A stretch of 64,000 nt of DNA from Streptomyces sp. NBC_01445. GTDB taxonomy: Bacteria > Actinomycetota > Actinomycetes > Streptomycetales > Streptomycetaceae. Shown here piece by piece: positions 18,048-26,578 of this stretch; position 1 is the first letter of the stretch; every line of letters begins with the position of its first letter. The notes below the pieces were generated by a model that saw nothing but the letters and a program-made list of their open reading frames with translations, did not search any database and was not told where the DNA came from. The translations under genes and the position numbers were made by a program. The stretch spans positions 2,790,001-2,854,000 of the forward strand of contig NZ_CP109485.1 of assembly GCF_035918235.1 (NCBI RefSeq), written 5' to 3'.

Positions 18048-18896
18048 TCACGCCCCGCCGCGCAGGATGGAGTTGCCCTCGTGGGTGGCGTCGGTCCCGG
18101 CGACGTCGAGGTCGAGCCGGCCGCTGAGGCCGTAGAACGCGACGGGGTTGCGCCACAGGACGCGGTCGACGTCGTCCTCGGTGAAGCCGGCCTTCAGCAT
18201 CGCGTCGGCGACCTCGCGGGTCTTGAGGGGGTCGCTCTTGCCCCAGTCCGCGGCCGAGTTGACGAGGACCTGCTCGGGTCCGTACTCGGTGAGGATCGCG
18301 ACCATCCGCTCCTCGTCCATCTTGGTGTCGGGATAGACGGAGAACCCGAGCCAGCAGCCCGCGTCCTTGGCCTCCTTCACCGTGGTCTCGTTGAGGTGGT
18401 CGATCAGCACCCGGTCGAGCGGCAGGTCCGACTCGCGTACGACGTCCAGGGTCCGGCGCAGTCCGGCGAGCTTGTCGCGGTGCGGGGTGTGCACGAGCGC
18501 GGGGAGTTCGTGGTCCGCGGCGAGCTGGAGCTGCGCGGCGAGCGCGGTGTCCTCGGTGGGGGTCATCGAGTCGTAGCCGATCTCGCCCACGGCGACGACG
18601 TTGTCCTTGACGAGGTAGCGCGGCAGCGCGTCGAGGACGGGCGTGCAGCGCGGGTCGTTCGCCTCCTTGGGGTTGAGGGCGAGGGTGCAGTGGTGGGCGA
18701 TCCCGTACTGCGCGGCACGGAACGGCTCCCAGCCGAGGAGCGCGTCGAAGTAGTCGAAGAACGAGGCGGGCGAGGTGCGGGGCTGGCCGAGCCAGAAGGA
18801 CGGCTCGACGATCGCCCGTACGCCCGCGGCGTACATGGCCTCGTAGTCGTCGGTGGTGCGCGACGTCATGTGGATGTGCGGGTCGAAGATGCGCAT
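18048..18896 (-). CDS. eboB: TatD-family metal-dependent hydrolase (EboB type)
   Basis: This 282-aa amidohydrolase-fold protein begins MRIFDPHIHMTSR, holding the HxH metal pair. GEIGYD gives the Glu ligand, LVHTPH the next His, and a DHLNE His/Glu pair and a late Asp in NSAADWG complete a TatD-like site. TatD proteins are hydrolases or nucleases; in ebo clusters the EboB member probably acts on a small molecule. Its ATG shares one base with the eboA TGA (TGATG). Confidence 0.82.
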   Translation of the reverse strand: MRIFDPHIHMTSRTTDDYEAMYAAGVRAIVEPSFWLGQPRTSPASFFDYFDALLGWEPFRAAQYGIAHHCTLALNPKEANDPRCTPVLDALPRYLVKDNVVAVGEIGYDSMTPTEDTALAAQLQLAADHELPALVHTPHRDKLAGLRRTLDVVRESDLPLDRVLIDHLNETTVKEAKDAGCWLGFSVYPDTKMDEERMVAILTEYGPEQVLVNSAADWGKSDPLKTREVADAMLKAGFTEDDVDRVLWRNPVAFYGLSGRLDLDVAGTDATHEGNSILRGGA

Positions 18897-19543
18897 CAGG
18901 ACTCCTCGGCCTTGGGGGGAGGGGGCACGACCAGGGGGGTCAGGGCCAGTACGCGGTGCAGGTCGTCGGGGACGGGGCGGCCCGCGGCGGTGCGCTCGCG
19001 CGCGTAGTCGCCGAGCATGCGGGCGAGTTCGGCGTCTCCGCGCGCCCGTTCGGCGAGGTCGGCGACGGCGGACACCGGCACGCCGGTGAAGAGACACTTC
19101 AGGACGGCGTGCCGCCAGTGGTGCGCGGTGAGGTGCTCGGCGGCGTAGGGGCCGACGGCGGCGGCGACCAGCCGGGTGTCGTTCGTGCGCAGCGCGTCCT
19201 CGACGAGGGACAGCGCTTCGGGCCCTGGTACGAGGTGGGGCAGGGCCGTGAGGACGGCGCGGCGTTCGGCGGCGGCGCCCTGTTCGTAGAGGCGGGTGAG
19301 GGTGGCGGTGTCGGCGCGGGCCGCGTGCAGGAGGACGACGCGGGCACTGTCGGCGTGCTCGGCGCCACAGCGGCGCCCCGCTTCGGCGAACCTCAACTCC
19401 CATACTGCTTGCGCCTGTTGACCGCCCGTATCCTCAGCCGCCGCCTCTGCCGTGGCCTTGTCGAGCCAGGTGCGGGCGGTTTCGCCGAGGGAGGCGTCGG
19501 TGCGGGCGCGGAGGGCCGCGATGCCGGGAGGTGTGCCGGTCAC
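18896..19543 (-). CDS. eboA: EboA-domain protein
   Basis: This 215-aa helical protein has no known catalytic motif. It matches EboA by length, its place in the operon and segments such as WRHAVLKCLFTGVPVSAV, ELARMLGDYARERTAAGR and LTRLYEQGAAAERRAVL. The GTG at 19543 overlaps the stop of the preceding isomerase gene (GTGA). The longer frame to 19768 runs through that gene and is rejected. EboA is the defining but uncharacterised protein of ebo clusters. Confidence 0.8.
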   Translation of the reverse strand: MTGTPPGIAALRARTDASLGETARTWLDKATAEAAAEDTGGQQAQAVWELRFAEAGRRCGAEHADSARVVLLHAARADTATLTRLYEQGAAAERRAVLTALPHLVPGPEALSLVEDALRTNDTRLVAAAVGPYAAEHLTAHHWRHAVLKCLFTGVPVSAVADLAERARGDAELARMLGDYARERTAAGRPVPDDLHRVLALTPLVVPPPPKAEES

Positions 19544-20394
19544 GGGGTGCCTCCTTCGGCGGCGACGCGTCGCAGGAACCGCAGGGATTCCTCCGCGAGT
19601 CGGGGCCCCGCGTGGGAGTGGCGGGGCAGTTCCACGACCGTCAGTCCCTGGTAGCCGGTGGCTTCGAGGGCTTCGAGCACCGGCGGGAAGTCGATCTCGC
19701 CTTCGCCGAACGGAAGGTGTTCGTGGACACCGCGCCGCATGTCCTCGATCTGTACGTGCTTCAGCCATGGGGCGGCCTCACGCACGCAGTCGGCGGGCGG
19801 CAGCGGCTCCAGGCACTGGCAGTGGCCGATGTCCAGGGTCAGGCCGAGCGCATCCGGCCCGCCGAACTCCTCGCGGAGGTAGTGGAAGTCGGCGAGTGAG
19901 CCCAGGAGGTGGCCGGGCTCGGGCTCGATGGCGAGCGGGACGCCGGCGGCGGAGGCCGCGTCGAGGACGGGGGCGAGCGCGTCGGCGAGCCGCTTCCACG
20001 CGGTGCCGTCGTCCGTGCCGTCCGGGGTGATGCCGCTGAAGCAGTGCACGGCGTGGGCGCCGAGGTCGGCGGCCACCTGCACGGCCCTGATGAGGAGCCG
20101 GGTGCGGGCGGCCCTGGCGTCCGGGTCGGGGTCGAGGAGCGAGGGGCCGTGCTTGCGGCGCGGGTCGAGGACGTAGCGGGCGCCGGTCTCGACGGTGACG
20201 GTCAGGCCGTGCCGGTCGAGGACGCGGGCCACCTGCCGGGTGCGGGTGGGGAGGTCGGGGACCAGGGGGTCCAGGTGCATGTGGTCGAGGGTGAGACCGA
20301 CTCCGTCGTATCCCAGGTCGGCGAGGACGGCGAGGGCGTCCTCCAGGCGCAGGTCGGTGAGGCCGTTCGTGCCGTATCCCCAGCGGATGGTCAT
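19540..20394 (-). CDS. Sugar phosphate isomerase/epimerase (TIM barrel)
   Basis: This 284-aa xylose-isomerase-like barrel has metal-ligand-type motifs IEPEPGH, LTLDIGHCQCL, HVQIEDM and VELPRHSHAG. Relatives isomerise or epimerise sugars and inosose-type cyclitols. It is inserted in the coupled operon between eboC and eboA, with ATGA overlap to eboC and GTGA overlap to eboA, so it is likely part of the same pathway. No substrate can be read from sequence; with a cyclitol synthase two genes upstream, a keto-inositol is one candidate. Confidence 0.75.
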   Translation of the reverse strand: MTIRWGYGTNGLTDLRLEDALAVLADLGYDGVGLTLDHMHLDPLVPDLPTRTRQVARVLDRHGLTVTVETGARYVLDPRRKHGPSLLDPDPDARAARTRLLIRAVQVAADLGAHAVHCFSGITPDGTDDGTAWKRLADALAPVLDAASAAGVPLAIEPEPGHLLGSLADFHYLREEFGGPDALGLTLDIGHCQCLEPLPPADCVREAAPWLKHVQIEDMRRGVHEHLPFGEGEIDFPPVLEALEATGYQGLTVVELPRHSHAGPRLAEESLRFLRRVAAEGGTP

Positions 20395-21404
20395 GTGACG
20401 CTCACCTTCGGTGCGATGCGCCGCGCGAGCGGCGCGAGAGCGGCGGTGATCAAGGCGGTCCTGGGGGCGCCGGCCCTGGCGGCCAGGGCCGCCTGGAGGG
20501 GGATCAGGGAACGGATGCCCGCGCCCACGGCGCGTTGGGTGAGGGGTGGGGAGGGGTTGAGGGCCGCGTGGAAGTAGGGGCGGGCCGTCGCCCCCGCGTA
20601 GGCGGCCGCCAGGGCCGTGGTGATGGATCCCGACAGGCCGGGGGCGGCTGCTACCCGCCGGCCTGCCGGGAGTTCGTGGGTACGGCCCGTCCACCGGGCC
20701 AGGGTGAGGGACGCGGCCAGGGCGGCCAGAGGGGCGGCGGTGTTGCCTCCCTGGGTTTCGTTGCGGGACACCGTGGTGACGGCGAGGATGTGGGCGGCGA
20801 TTGTCGTCGCTGTGGGGAGAGCGGCCCCCAGGCCGTGTTCCTGGCCCCCGGAGCCTGGTGCTGTGCCGACCCTTCCCCAAGCTCTCGGCTTCGCTCGATC
20901 AGAGGGGTCCCCCATCGCCTTGCTGAACGCCTGCCCACAGCGGGGTGCGGTGGCCGCTGCCCCGAGCAGGACGTCCAGCCCTCTCGCCGCTGCCATGGCC
21001 ACCGGACCCGCCTGGGTCCTCTTCAGGCCCAGGTCGTACGCCCAGACCGTGCCGGCCAGCGCGGTGGCCAGCAGTGTCGCCGGGCGGCCCGCCCGGTGTG
21101 CCAGGGCCAGACCTCCCGCTGTGAAGGCGCCCGCTGCCGCGAGGGCCGCTGCGGGGCGGATTCGCCCTGACGGCAGCGGGCGGTGCGGGCGGTCCACGGC
21201 GTCCTCGGCGCGGTCCGCCCAGTCGTTGAGGGCCATGCCGGCCTCGTAGAGGCACAGGGACGACCCGATGGCGAGGAAGGTGCCACGGCCGGGGCGCAGG
21301 CCCACCGCCGACGCGCCCGCGAGGGCATCGCCGGGGACGGTGAACAGGGCGGGCAGGCGCAGGAGTTCGGCCCAGGCACGCAGGTGCTCTCCGCGGCCGG
21401 TCAC
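20391..21404 (-). CDS. eboC: EboC: UbiA-type membrane prenyltransferase
   Basis: This 337-aa polytopic protein has the first aspartate-rich motif of UbiA enzymes as NDWADRAED (60-68), followed by DRPHRPLPSGR. Such enzymes attach prenyl diphosphates to small acceptors in the membrane. The second motif region is weaker. Residues about 155-192, including the segment AKPRAWGRVG, have no hydrophobic character and are encoded partly by a dispersed Streptomyces repeat inserted in frame between helices. The start overlaps the upstream stop (ATGA), as does its own stop with the next gene. Confidence 0.78.
   Translation of the reverse strand: MTGRGEHLRAWAELLRLPALFTVPGDALAGASAVGLRPGRGTFLAIGSSLCLYEAGMALNDWADRAEDAVDRPHRPLPSGRIRPAAALAAAGAFTAGGLALAHRAGRPATLLATALAGTVWAYDLGLKRTQAGPVAMAAARGLDVLLGAAATAPRCGQAFSKAMGDPSDRAKPRAWGRVGTAPGSGGQEHGLGAALPTATTIAAHILAVTTVSRNETQGGNTAAPLAALAASLTLARWTGRTHELPAGRRVAAAPGLSGSITTALAAAYAGATARPYFHAALNPSPPLTQRAVGAGIRSLIPLQAALAARAGAPRTALITAALAPLARRIAPKVSVT
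20871..20916. repeat. Dispersed small repeat inserted in eboC (copy A)
   Basis: On the minus strand this 46-bp segment has the core GATCGAGCGAAGCCGAGAGC flanked by G-runs. It is nearly the same as the copy at 48859-48906 in the sialidase gene. Here it is read as AKPRAWG. It can fold on itself, as such REP/MITE-like elements do. Confidence 0.85.
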
Positions 21405-22519
21405 CGCAGGCGTCCGGCGAAGCCGACCAGTGTCGCGTACTGCTCGGCGAGCGCCGGGGACGCGTCGCCGTCGGGGTCCTTGAAGTAGAAGCCGAGCTCC
21501 GGCAGGGGCCCCTCGACGCCCTTCTCGTGGGCGCGCAGGAGAAGGCGGGCCAGGTCGAGGACGAGGGGGGCGGCGAGCGCGGAGTCGCAGCCCTGCCAGA
21601 TCGTCTGGAGGATCATGCGGGAGCCGAGGAACCCGTCGAAGGCGATGTGGTCCCAGGCGGTCTTCCAGTCCCCGAGCGCGGGCACGTCGTCGATGTGGAC
21701 CTCGCCCTCGGGCGCGGCCCCGAGCGCGTCGGCGAGGACGCGTTCCTTGCCCGCGTTCTTCGCCGCCGCGGCGCCGGGGTCGGCGAGCGCGGCACCGTCG
21801 CCGCCGCCGAGGAGGTTGGTGCCGGACCAGGCACGCACGGACAGGGAGCGCTGGAGGAACATCGGCGCGAGCACGGACCGCAGCAGGGTCTGGCCCGTCT
21901 TGCCGTCGCGGCCCGCGTGGGGCAGGCCGCTGGTGGCGGCGAGTTCGGCGAGCGCGGGGTGGTGCAGGCCGGTGGAGGGGGTGAAGTTGACGTACGGGCA
22001 GCCCGCGCGCAGGGCGGCCGCCGCGTAGAGGGAGCTGGCGGGCAGCCGGCTGCTGTCGGGGGCGGGTTCCGTGGACGCCACGTTCACGACGACGGCGCCG
22101 GCGAGTCCGCCGCGGTCGGCGAAGTCCCTGATGTCGGCGGCGAAGGCGGCGATGAGTTCGTCGTCGGAGCGGGAGTCCCCCGGCTGGGGGCCTCCCGGGC
22201 GTATCTCCCGGTCGGCGGCGGCGAGTTCGGCGCCGACCGCGGCCGGCAGGCCGTGCGGCAGGACGCCTCCGGCGGCGAGGTGTTCGGCGCGTTTGGGCAG
22301 CGGACAGTCGACGGTGTCGTGCCCGCCGAAGACGAGTGACGACAGCGCGGGGAGCCCGGCGCCGGCGAAGGGTTCGGTCTCGGTGACCATGCCGGTCGGG
22401 GGGTGCAGGCCCGCGCCGACGGCGGCGCAGCCCGCGACCGCGGTGGTGGCGACGGAGCCACGGGCCCCGATGAGCCAGACTCCGAAGCGGGCGGTGGGGG
22501 AAGTGGGTTCGGCGGACAT
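21401..22519 (-). CDS. Inositol-3-phosphate synthase-like enzyme
   Basis: This 372-aa protein has the length of short (archaeal and mycobacterial) inositol-phosphate synthases. It has an N-terminal NAD-binding segment GVWLIGARGSVATTAVAG, an NFTPSTG region, SGTNLLGGGDGAAL and the catalytic-domain block FDGFLGSRMILQ. Such enzymes cyclise glucose 6-phosphate to a carbocyclic inositol phosphate. It is the first gene of the ebo-type operon and couples by ATGA to eboC. EboD, the dehydroquinate-synthase-like enzyme of other ebo clusters, is absent. A short GC-rich hairpin insertion encodes PGGPQPGDSR in a surface region. Confidence 0.75.
   Translation of the reverse strand: MSAEPTSPTARFGVWLIGARGSVATTAVAGCAAVGAGLHPPTGMVTETEPFAGAGLPALSSLVFGGHDTVDCPLPKRAEHLAAGGVLPHGLPAAVGAELAAADREIRPGGPQPGDSRSDDELIAAFAADIRDFADRGGLAGAVVVNVASTEPAPDSSRLPASSLYAAAALRAGCPYVNFTPSTGLHHPALAELAATSGLPHAGRDGKTGQTLLRSVLAPMFLQRSLSVRAWSGTNLLGGGDGAALADPGAAAAKNAGKERVLADALGAAPEGEVHIDDVPALGDWKTAWDHIAFDGFLGSRMILQTIWQGCDSALAAPLVLDLARLLLRAHEKGVEGPLPELGFYFKDPDGDASPALAEQYATLVGFAGRLR
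22171..22196. repeat. Small palindromic insertion in the inositol synthase gene
   Basis: GGGAG-T-CCCCC-GGCT-GGGGG-C-CTCCC forms a near-perfect hairpin read in frame as part of GGPQPGDSR. Its composition and placement in a probably exposed loop fit the short dispersed palindromes of streptomycetes. Confidence 0.6.
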
Positions 22520-22576
22520 GGGCAGCCTCCTTGTCGTACGCGAACCAGGGCCGGAGTTGCGGTGGTGGTGCGGGAC

Positions 22577-22608
22577 GGCGGGCGGGGGTCCGGCGTCCCC
22601 CGCCCGCC
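22577..22608. terminator. Terminator after the ThuA gene
   Basis: A perfect 12-bp stem (GGCGGGCGGGGG at 22577-22588 with CCCCCGCCCGCC at 22597-22608) and an 8-base loop follow the TAG of the ThuA/3-keto-hydrolase gene and precede the inositol synthase gene. This separates the sugar locus from the ebo-type operon. Confidence 0.75.
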
Positions 22609-22613
22609 GCCGT

Positions 22614-23972
22614 CTAGTGGCCGGACCCGGCGCCCGGCTTCGCGGGCAGGTCCTTGACCCGGATGTCACGGAAGGACACCTGGTCGTCATTGCCGTGGTT
22701 CTGGATCCCGACGTACCCGTCGCGCAGGCTCCGGGCCGGGTCGGTGTTGGTGAAGTCGTTGACCTTCACGCCGTTGAGCCAGATCCGCAGGTGCTCGCCC
22801 TCGACCCGGATCTCGTACGTGTTCCACTCCCCCGGCGGGTTCAGCGCACGATCACGCTTCTTCACATCGGCGGACCGGAAGCTGTAGACGGACCCGGTGG
22901 TGCGGTCGGGTGCGTCGGTCGCGTCGATCTGGACCTCGTAGCCGTTGTTCACGGCCGACCAGGGGTCGTCGGACTCCGGGAAGCCCACGAAGACACCGGA
23001 GTTGTCGTCCCCGGCCATCTTCCAGTCGAGCTTCAGGGAGTACGAGCCGAGCGGGCGGCCCGCGTACCAGAGCATTCCCATGCCGCCGGCCGAGGTGAGC
23101 GTGCCGTCGTCCGAGAGCTCGAAGGAGCCGGGTCCGGCCTGCTTCCAGTCCTTGAGCGACTCGGCGGTCCCGTCGAACAGGGACGTGTAGCCGCTCTCGG
23201 GCCGGCAGTCGGCCTGCGCGGCGCCACTCGCCCAGCGGATCCCGCCGAGCAGGTGCTGCCGGAAGGCCGGGTCGGCGTACGACTCCTTGGTGTGACCCGC
23301 GCCGGTGTAGAAGGAGCGGCCGCCCCGGTAGTTCTGGCACCAGGAGATGGGGTGGTCGCCCGCCATGGTGCCGCCGGTGTACGACGACTCGTCGAGCGAG
23401 GCGAGGACGTGGGCGTGCTCGCGCGGGTTGGAGCGGTAGTTGTACCACTCGTCCGTGCGGTTCCACGTCGGGGCGAGGTGGGCGGTGGCCGGGTTGCCCC
23501 GGTCCTCGACCTTGACGGTGGCGGGCTGGATCGCCGGGTGATCCTGGAAGTAGGCGCCGGCGAGGCCGCCGTAGAAGGGCCAGTCGTACTCGGTGTCGGC
23601 GGCCGCGTGGACGCCGACGTAGCCGCCGCCCTTCTCGATGTAGTGCTCGAAGGCCGTCTGCTGGTCGGCGCCGAGCACGTCACCGGTGGTGGAGAGGAAG
23701 ACGACGGCGTCGTAGCGGCGCAGATTGGCGTCGGTGAAGGCGCCGGCGTCCTCGGTGGCGTCGACGGCGAAGCCGCCTGCCGCGCCCAGGTCCCGCACGG
23801 CGGCGATCCCCTCGGGGATCGAGTCGTGGCGGAAGCCCGCGGTCTTGGAGAAGACCAGGACCCGGCCCCCCGCCCCCGCGTCCCCCGGTGAGGAGGACGC
23901 GGGAGCGGAGACGCAGCCGATGAGCAGGGCGGCCGCGGAGGCCGCGAGCGCGATACGGGTGGAGGTGCGCAC
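22614..23972 (-). CDS. Lipoprotein with ThuA and 3-keto-disaccharide hydrolase domains
   Basis: This 452-aa protein has an N-terminal lipoprotein signal with LLIGC (Cys20), a ThuA glutamine-amidotransferase-like domain (about 37-255; VLVFSKTAGFRHDS, GGGYVGVHAAAD), and a C-terminal DUF1080/3-keto-glucoside-hydrolase jelly roll (about 262-447; SLFDG, GSYSLKLDWKM, YEIRVEGEHLRIWLNG). DUF1080 proteins cleave glycosides oxidised at C3, and ThuA proteins take part in 3-keto-sugar metabolism. It would be anchored outside the membrane. The GTG at 23972 lies 15 bp after the dehydrogenase gene, so the two are co-transcribed. Confidence 0.85.
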   Translation of the reverse strand: MRTSTRIALAASAAALLIGCVSAPASSSPGDAGAGGRVLVFSKTAGFRHDSIPEGIAAVRDLGAAGGFAVDATEDAGAFTDANLRRYDAVVFLSTTGDVLGADQQTAFEHYIEKGGGYVGVHAAADTEYDWPFYGGLAGAYFQDHPAIQPATVKVEDRGNPATAHLAPTWNRTDEWYNYRSNPREHAHVLASLDESSYTGGTMAGDHPISWCQNYRGGRSFYTGAGHTKESYADPAFRQHLLGGIRWASGAAQADCRPESGYTSLFDGTAESLKDWKQAGPGSFELSDDGTLTSAGGMGMLWYAGRPLGSYSLKLDWKMAGDDNSGVFVGFPESDDPWSAVNNGYEVQIDATDAPDRTTGSVYSFRSADVKKRDRALNPPGEWNTYEIRVEGEHLRIWLNGVKVNDFTNTDPARSLRDGYVGIQNHGNDDQVSFRDIRVKDLPAKPGAGSGH

Positions 23973-23987
23973 AGTCCTGCTCCTTCC

Positions 23988-26441
23988 TCAGCCGGTGGTG
24001 AAGGTGAAGTCGTCCACGTCGAACAGGGCGTCGGTGCCCGCACCCTTGAAGACCAGGAAGAGCGTCGTGGTCGTGGCGGGCGCCTTGCTGATGGTGCCGG
24101 TGACGTCCTTGTACGTCTCCCAGGACCCGGTGGGTTCGACCTTGGCGCTGCCGAGGAGGCGTCCGGTGGCGGAGCCGCTGCGGATCTCCAGCGTGCCGCC
24201 GCTGCCGGCGGACGCGACGCTCGCGCTGAACGACTTGACGTTGCTCAGGACGTACGGCTTGAAGGAGATCCAGTCGCCGTTGTTGATGTCGCCGACCGTC
24301 TTGCCGCCCTCCGCCGGGGTGTGGGCGGTGATGCTGACGCCCTTGGAGTCGCCGTAGTGCTCGGCCTGGCGGTGCTTCTGCTGAGTGACGCTCTGGTCGT
24401 GGGTGGTCAGCGCGGGCTGGCCGTTGGCACCCTGGTCGGTGTACTCGGCGTCGAAGACCCCGAAGATGTTGGCGTTCGGGTCGTGCTCGCTGTCCGCGGA
24501 GGTCTTGAGGGTGCCGGAGCAGCCGTTGGCCGAGGTGATCGGGTGGCCGTGGCTGTCGTGGCCGAGGATGTGCGTGACCTTGACCTTGGAGCAGTCGATC
24601 GTCCCGTCCTCGGGGTCGGTGACCTTCACCTTGAAGGGCACCTCGTCACCGAAGGTGAACAGCTGGCCGTCCGCGGGGAGTTCGAGGGTCACCTTGGGCG
24701 CGGTGTTGCCGACGACGATGTGGGCGTCGGCGCTGCCGGTGCGGCCCGTCGTGTCCTTGGCGGTGACGGTCGCGGTGTAGGTGCCGTTCTTCTTGTACGT
24801 GTGGCTGGGGGCGGCGCCCGTGCCGGTGGTGCCGTCGCCGAAGTTCCAGGAGTACGTCAGCGCGTCGCTGTCGGCGTCGGACGCGGTCGAGGAGAAGCGG
24901 GCCTTGAGCGGGGCCTGGCCCGAGGTCTTGTCGACCTTGGCGTCGACGACGGGCGAGTGGCCGTCGGTCGCGTTCTCGATGCGGTAGAGGCCGGAGTTCT
25001 CGTCGCCGCCGAACCAGGACAGGCCGTAGTCCAGGACATACAGCGCGCCGTCCGGCCCGAAGGCCATGTCCATCACCTGCGTACCGGTCCACGGGAACGG
25101 GTTGATCTTGGCGACCTTGCCGTCCGCGTCCTGCTCGATCCGCTTGATCCACTGCCGGCCGAACTCACCGGCGAAGAAGTTGCCGTCGTAGGCCTCGGGG
25201 AACTTCACGGGCGAGGTGTTCGCGGCGTCGTAGCGGTAGACCGGGCCGCCCATCGGGGACTCGGAGCCGGTGCCGAACTCGGGCACGGAGCCCCCGTCGT
25301 AGGGGATCCAGGCCGGCTGGGCGGGCGGCAGGTCGACGATGCCCGTGTTGTGGGGCGAGGTGTTCTTCGGCGCGGCGCAGTCGAAGGCGGCGCCGGACGT
25401 CTTGGTGGCGAAGTCGTAGTCGATGTACGCGTCGTTGTTGCCGGTGCAGTACGGCCAGCCGAAGTTGCCGGCCTTGGTGATGCGGTTGAACTCGACCTGG
25501 CCCGCGGGGCCGCGCTTCGGGTCGGCGGTGCCGGCGTCGGGGCCGTAGTCACCGACGTAGACGATGCCGGTCGGCTTGTCGACGCTGATCCGGAACGGGT
25601 TGCGGAAGCCCATCGCGTAGATCTCGGGGCGGGTCTTGTCCGTGCCCGGGGCGAAGAGGTTGCCGTCGGGTATGGAGTACGTGGCGTCGTCGTTGACCTT
25701 GATGCGCAGGACCTTGCCGCGCAGGTCGTTGCTGTTGCCGGCCGAACGCCGGGCGTCGTAGGCCGGGTTGCGGGTGGCCTGCTCGTCGATCGGTGTGTAG
25801 CCGTCGGAGGAGAACGGGTTGGAGTCGTCGCCCGTCGACAGGTAGAGGTTGCCGTCCTTGTCGAAGTCGATGTCGCCGCCCACGTGGCAGCAGATGCCGC
25901 GCGAGGTGGGGATCTCCAGGATCTTCTTCTCGCTGGCGTTGTCGAGCGTGCCGTCCGCGTTGAGCACGAAGCGCGAGAGCTGGTTGTGGCCGTCGAAGGG
26001 CTTGAAGTCCGCAGCCGTGCCGTCGTTCGGGGCGTCGCCCGCGGGGGTGTCGAGCGGCGGCGCGTAATAGAGGTAGATGAAGTGGTTGTCGCTGAACTTC
26101 GGGTCCACGCCGACGCCTTGGAGGCCCTCTTCGTCGTGGGAGTAGACGTCGAGCTTGCCGGCGACCTTGGTGGTGCCGTTCTCGTCGGTCAGGCGCAGGA
26201 CGCCGTCGCGCGAGGTGTGCAGGACCTTGCGGTCCGGCAGGACGGCGAGCGACATGGGCTCGCCGACCTCTTCGGCACCCTTGGCGAGGGTGACCTGCTG
26301 GAAGTCCTCCGCGGCGGCCGCGGCGTCGGGGGCGGGCGCCGCGCCGGCGTGGGGGGCGCCGATCGCGAATGAGGCTCCGGCGAGAAGTGAGCCGGTGAGG
26401 AGTGCGAGTGCCTTGCGGAATCTCGGGCGTTTCCTGTGCAC
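23988..26441 (-). CDS. Secreted glucose/sorbosone dehydrogenase-like protein with PKD and CBM6-like domains
   Basis: This 817-aa Sec-exported protein (signal about 1-35, ending AGAA) has a six-bladed propeller of the soluble, PQQ-type glucose/sorbosone dehydrogenase family (about 48-485; GDIDFDKDGNLYLSTGDD, MGFRNPFRISVD, QVMDMAFGPDGALYVLDYG), then a PKD domain (about 495-578; YSWNFGDGTT) and a C-terminal CBM6-like carbohydrate-binding module (about 690-817). It probably oxidises sugar ends or side groups on extracellular glycans. Cofactor use is inferred from family. It is co-transcribed with the 3-keto-glycoside hydrolase lipoprotein. Confidence 0.82.
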   Translation of the reverse strand: MHRKRPRFRKALALLTGSLLAGASFAIGAPHAGAAPAPDAAAAAEDFQQVTLAKGAEEVGEPMSLAVLPDRKVLHTSRDGVLRLTDENGTTKVAGKLDVYSHDEEGLQGVGVDPKFSDNHFIYLYYAPPLDTPAGDAPNDGTAADFKPFDGHNQLSRFVLNADGTLDNASEKKILEIPTSRGICCHVGGDIDFDKDGNLYLSTGDDSNPFSSDGYTPIDEQATRNPAYDARRSAGNSNDLRGKVLRIKVNDDATYSIPDGNLFAPGTDKTRPEIYAMGFRNPFRISVDKPTGIVYVGDYGPDAGTADPKRGPAGQVEFNRITKAGNFGWPYCTGNNDAYIDYDFATKTSGAAFDCAAPKNTSPHNTGIVDLPPAQPAWIPYDGGSVPEFGTGSESPMGGPVYRYDAANTSPVKFPEAYDGNFFAGEFGRQWIKRIEQDADGKVAKINPFPWTGTQVMDMAFGPDGALYVLDYGLSWFGGDENSGLYRIENATDGHSPVVDAKVDKTSGQAPLKARFSSTASDADSDALTYSWNFGDGTTGTGAAPSHTYKKNGTYTATVTAKDTTGRTGSADAHIVVGNTAPKVTLELPADGQLFTFGDEVPFKVKVTDPEDGTIDCSKVKVTHILGHDSHGHPITSANGCSGTLKTSADSEHDPNANIFGVFDAEYTDQGANGQPALTTHDQSVTQQKHRQAEHYGDSKGVSITAHTPAEGGKTVGDINNGDWISFKPYVLSNVKSFSASVASAGSGGTLEIRSGSATGRLLGSAKVEPTGSWETYKDVTGTISKAPATTTTLFLVFKGAGTDALFDVDDFTFTTG

Positions 26442-26578
26442 GGAGTTCCTCCGGAAAAGGGCGTGCGTACGGACGGGTGCGTGTCGCGCATGCGCTTGGG
26501 GCGGGTGCGATCGGTACGCCGGGGTGCGCCGTCACCCCGGAACTGTGCGTGTCCTGACTGCGTGTCCTGTACAGCATT

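Noticed and set aside
15457..18156. One 899-codon protein spanning eboF and part of eboE
   Set aside because: The upstream part is the eboE gene read in a wrong frame; eboF has its own ATG in an ATGA overlap.
14244..20394. Inositol catabolic (iol) cluster
   Set aside because: The isomerase-fold genes suggested it, but there is no IolD, IolB, IolC or inositol dehydrogenase; the eboA/eboC/eboE set fits better.
20155..20925. Frameshift or damage in eboC because of the odd polar insert
   Set aside because: The frame stays open and hydrophobic helices resume after it; the insert matches a dispersed repeat.
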